From: Rhododendron vialii | Lineage: Eukaryota; Streptophyta; Magnoliopsida; Ericales; Ericaceae | NCBI RefSeq assembly: GCF_030253575.1 | Contig: NC_080558.1 | Location: forward strand, 4,102,001 to 4,166,000 | Length of the DNA stretch: 64,000 nt | Direction of reading: 5' to 3' | Shown here: positions 62,623 through 64,000 of the stretch, one piece after another | Numbering within the stretch: the stretch's first letter is position 1 | Layout of the letters: each line of letters starts with the position of its first letter | Translations under genes and position numbers: made by a program | The notes under the pieces: model-generated | The model's input: the letters and a program-made list of their open reading frames with translations, nothing else | Told to the model about the DNA's origin: nothing | The model's database searches: none

Positions 62623-62723
62623 TTTCAATTTCCTACATTTTAATTAGCCAAAGTCTCTCTAGGTTGTTCAACAAGTCTCTCGAGGGAAGGAAAAGTAGCC
62701 AAAGGGTCTCCGGAACCGCCCCG

Positions 62724-62786
<63 letters not shown>
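62724..62786. repeat. (AT)n(GT)n compound microsatellite
   Basis: About 12 AT units followed by about 19 GT units. Likely highly variable between individuals. Confidence 0.96.
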
Positions 62787-62790
<4 letters not shown>

Positions 62791-64000
62791 AAAATGGCCT
62801 AAAATTTCAAGTTATCAAATGTTTATTTGGTTGTAGGTACAAGATTGAATGCATATACCCACGATGTCATCTCATTCTCTGAACTAGATAGTAGCATATA
62901 TATTTGGATTATATTTTTTTGTTACTAATATAAAAATTCATATGATTCGGGCCCTTGCTGAGTACAAAATCCACGAGCAAAAACATGCACGCAATTCGAA
63001 GACTATTTTATTCTACCCCTAGAAAGTGTTTGAACTTAGCATTGGGACTCTTTGAACTCTCTCTTCTCTACGTGAAATATGCCAAATGTACATCAGAAGA
63101 GTAGACTTGCTGGGGCAATCTACTTTTCCACATTAACCTCAAACACTAGTAATATAATTAACGGGAGTATTTGGAATTGTGCTGGGCCCGGGCACCTGTT
63201 AGCACCCCCTTGTGTCCGCCCTAAATCCGTACACTTCTTTATTTTGAAAATCCAAAATTTGTATACGAGTAAGCTGGACATTATCTGGTCAGTTTGAGCC
63301 ATTAAATTTCGGGAGGTCTTCATTGTGTTACTTATTGGATAATGAATTTCATCTATGTGTGTGGTAATGTAGTTCCCAACAAATCACTTTTTCCATCATT
63401 TGAATCTCATCTTCTCATGAGGTTAAGACATATGCGTATAGCTGTCAAACATGTTTTGAAATCAATTCTGTGGCGTCATTCAGAGCTAGAAGGATACTAC
63501 GTATTTGATTGGTTGTTGAGTGCAACTGGGCAATTATCATACATGAAGTCATGAACCAAATGTAGTTCCATCATCATCAAATGAAGATATTGTTTCTCCA
63601 CAAAAAGTGTCAAAACCAAATTGGCTTGGAATGCGAGGGCGTGCCAGGACAAGTCTGTCCGAATTGCTTTTAAGGCCTTCGTGCCTCAAAGTCTGACTTC
63701 TATCGAGTGATCGTGCTCGGCCTAAAGGGTAAGGCCTCGTGATGGTTCGTTGGTTGCCTTGTCGGGCTAAGGACTTAAAGTATTTCTCCCTTGTTGTTAG
63801 AACAATGGAAAGAAAGACAATGCAGTAAAAAGGATCAAACGAACTCCATTAATCGATTCAATGAAGCTTGGGTACAAGAAATGTGATAAAACTTAAACTA
63901 CTTTGAAGTGAATACATGAAATGCTTGAAAGAAATGGGAATATAGGTGCATAAGCTGTGAGCTTTTGAGGTCGTGGACCTTTTGCAAGGCCTCAAAAACT
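62787..64000. other. Right-edge intergenic region
   Basis: Includes a GC-rich patch near 63180-63220 resembling a hAT-end phrase and a diverged copy of PRAF intron-5 sequence (63278-63572). From about 63600 the sequence looks like the edge of another element or LTR (GC-richer, 'aaggccttcgtgcctc'), cut by the window end. No gene. Confidence 0.4.
63278..63572. repeat. Diverged copy of PRAF intron-5 sequence
   Basis: Aligns by eye with 34105-34385 over almost 300 bp in the same orientation: shared 'ggtcagtttgagccattaaa', 'caaatc.ctttttccatcat' and 'gcaattatcatacatga'. Differences are many, so the copying is old or both belong to one dispersed repeat family. Confidence 0.75.

Overview
The window is nuclear DNA from a dicot plant. 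The genes have plant-type introns (GT..AG, AT-rich, 80 bp to about 3.6 kb), the proteins belong to plant families, and the non-coding DNA is full of plant-type miniature transposons and a large Ty3/gypsy element. The sequence alone does not fix the species; a woody, TE-rich dicot is my best guess. All exon coordinates below were derived by hand from splice signals, reading phase and family resemblance.

Layout. (1) 1239-4202 (+): EAF6, a small NuA4 histone-acetyltransferase subunit. (2) 6343-10147 (-): cytosolic NAD malate dehydrogenase, 332 aa, convergent with EAF6. (3) 10.3-15.2 kb: intergenic, with an 87-bp tandem duplication, a GC-rich retroposon-like block and two PIF/Harbinger MITEs. (4) 15191-19215 (-): an 11S globulin (legumin) seed-storage gene whose last exon is split by a 700-bp Harbinger MITE, so I call it a pseudogene allele; its seed-type promoter survives. 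(5) 20377-28942 (+): plastid-type aldo-keto reductase, head-to-head with the globulin. (6) 31901-39549 (+): PRAF-type protein with PH, RCC1, FYVE and BRX domains, 1081 aa. (7) 40764-54538: a degenerate 13.8-kb Tat-lineage Ty3/gypsy retrotransposon with gag, PR-RT-RH-aRH-INT and a three-exon antisense gene driven from the 3' side; a 2-kb solo LTR is nested in the leader of that antisense gene. The element sits inside a duplicated copy of the PRAF 3' end. (8) 55077-58674 (-): an unusual RWP-RK/PB1 protein built by several rounds of internal duplication (two RWP-RK domains, one and a half PB1 domains, three linkers, a coding minisatellite). (9) 58.7-64 kb: repeat-rich intergenic DNA with MITEs, a microsatellite and a diverged copy of PRAF intron-5 sequence.

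The genes do not form an operon or pathway; each is an independent plant gene. Mobile DNA has shaped this window most: at least nine MITEs or MITE-like elements with recognisable target-site duplications (TSDs) lie in introns, in a coding exon or close to genes. The most interesting points are the broken legumin with its inverted MITE pair, the duplicated RWP-RK/PB1 gene, and the antisense gene of the Tat element with its own TATA promoter. I see no CRISPR array, bacterial gene cluster, rRNA or convincing tRNA.
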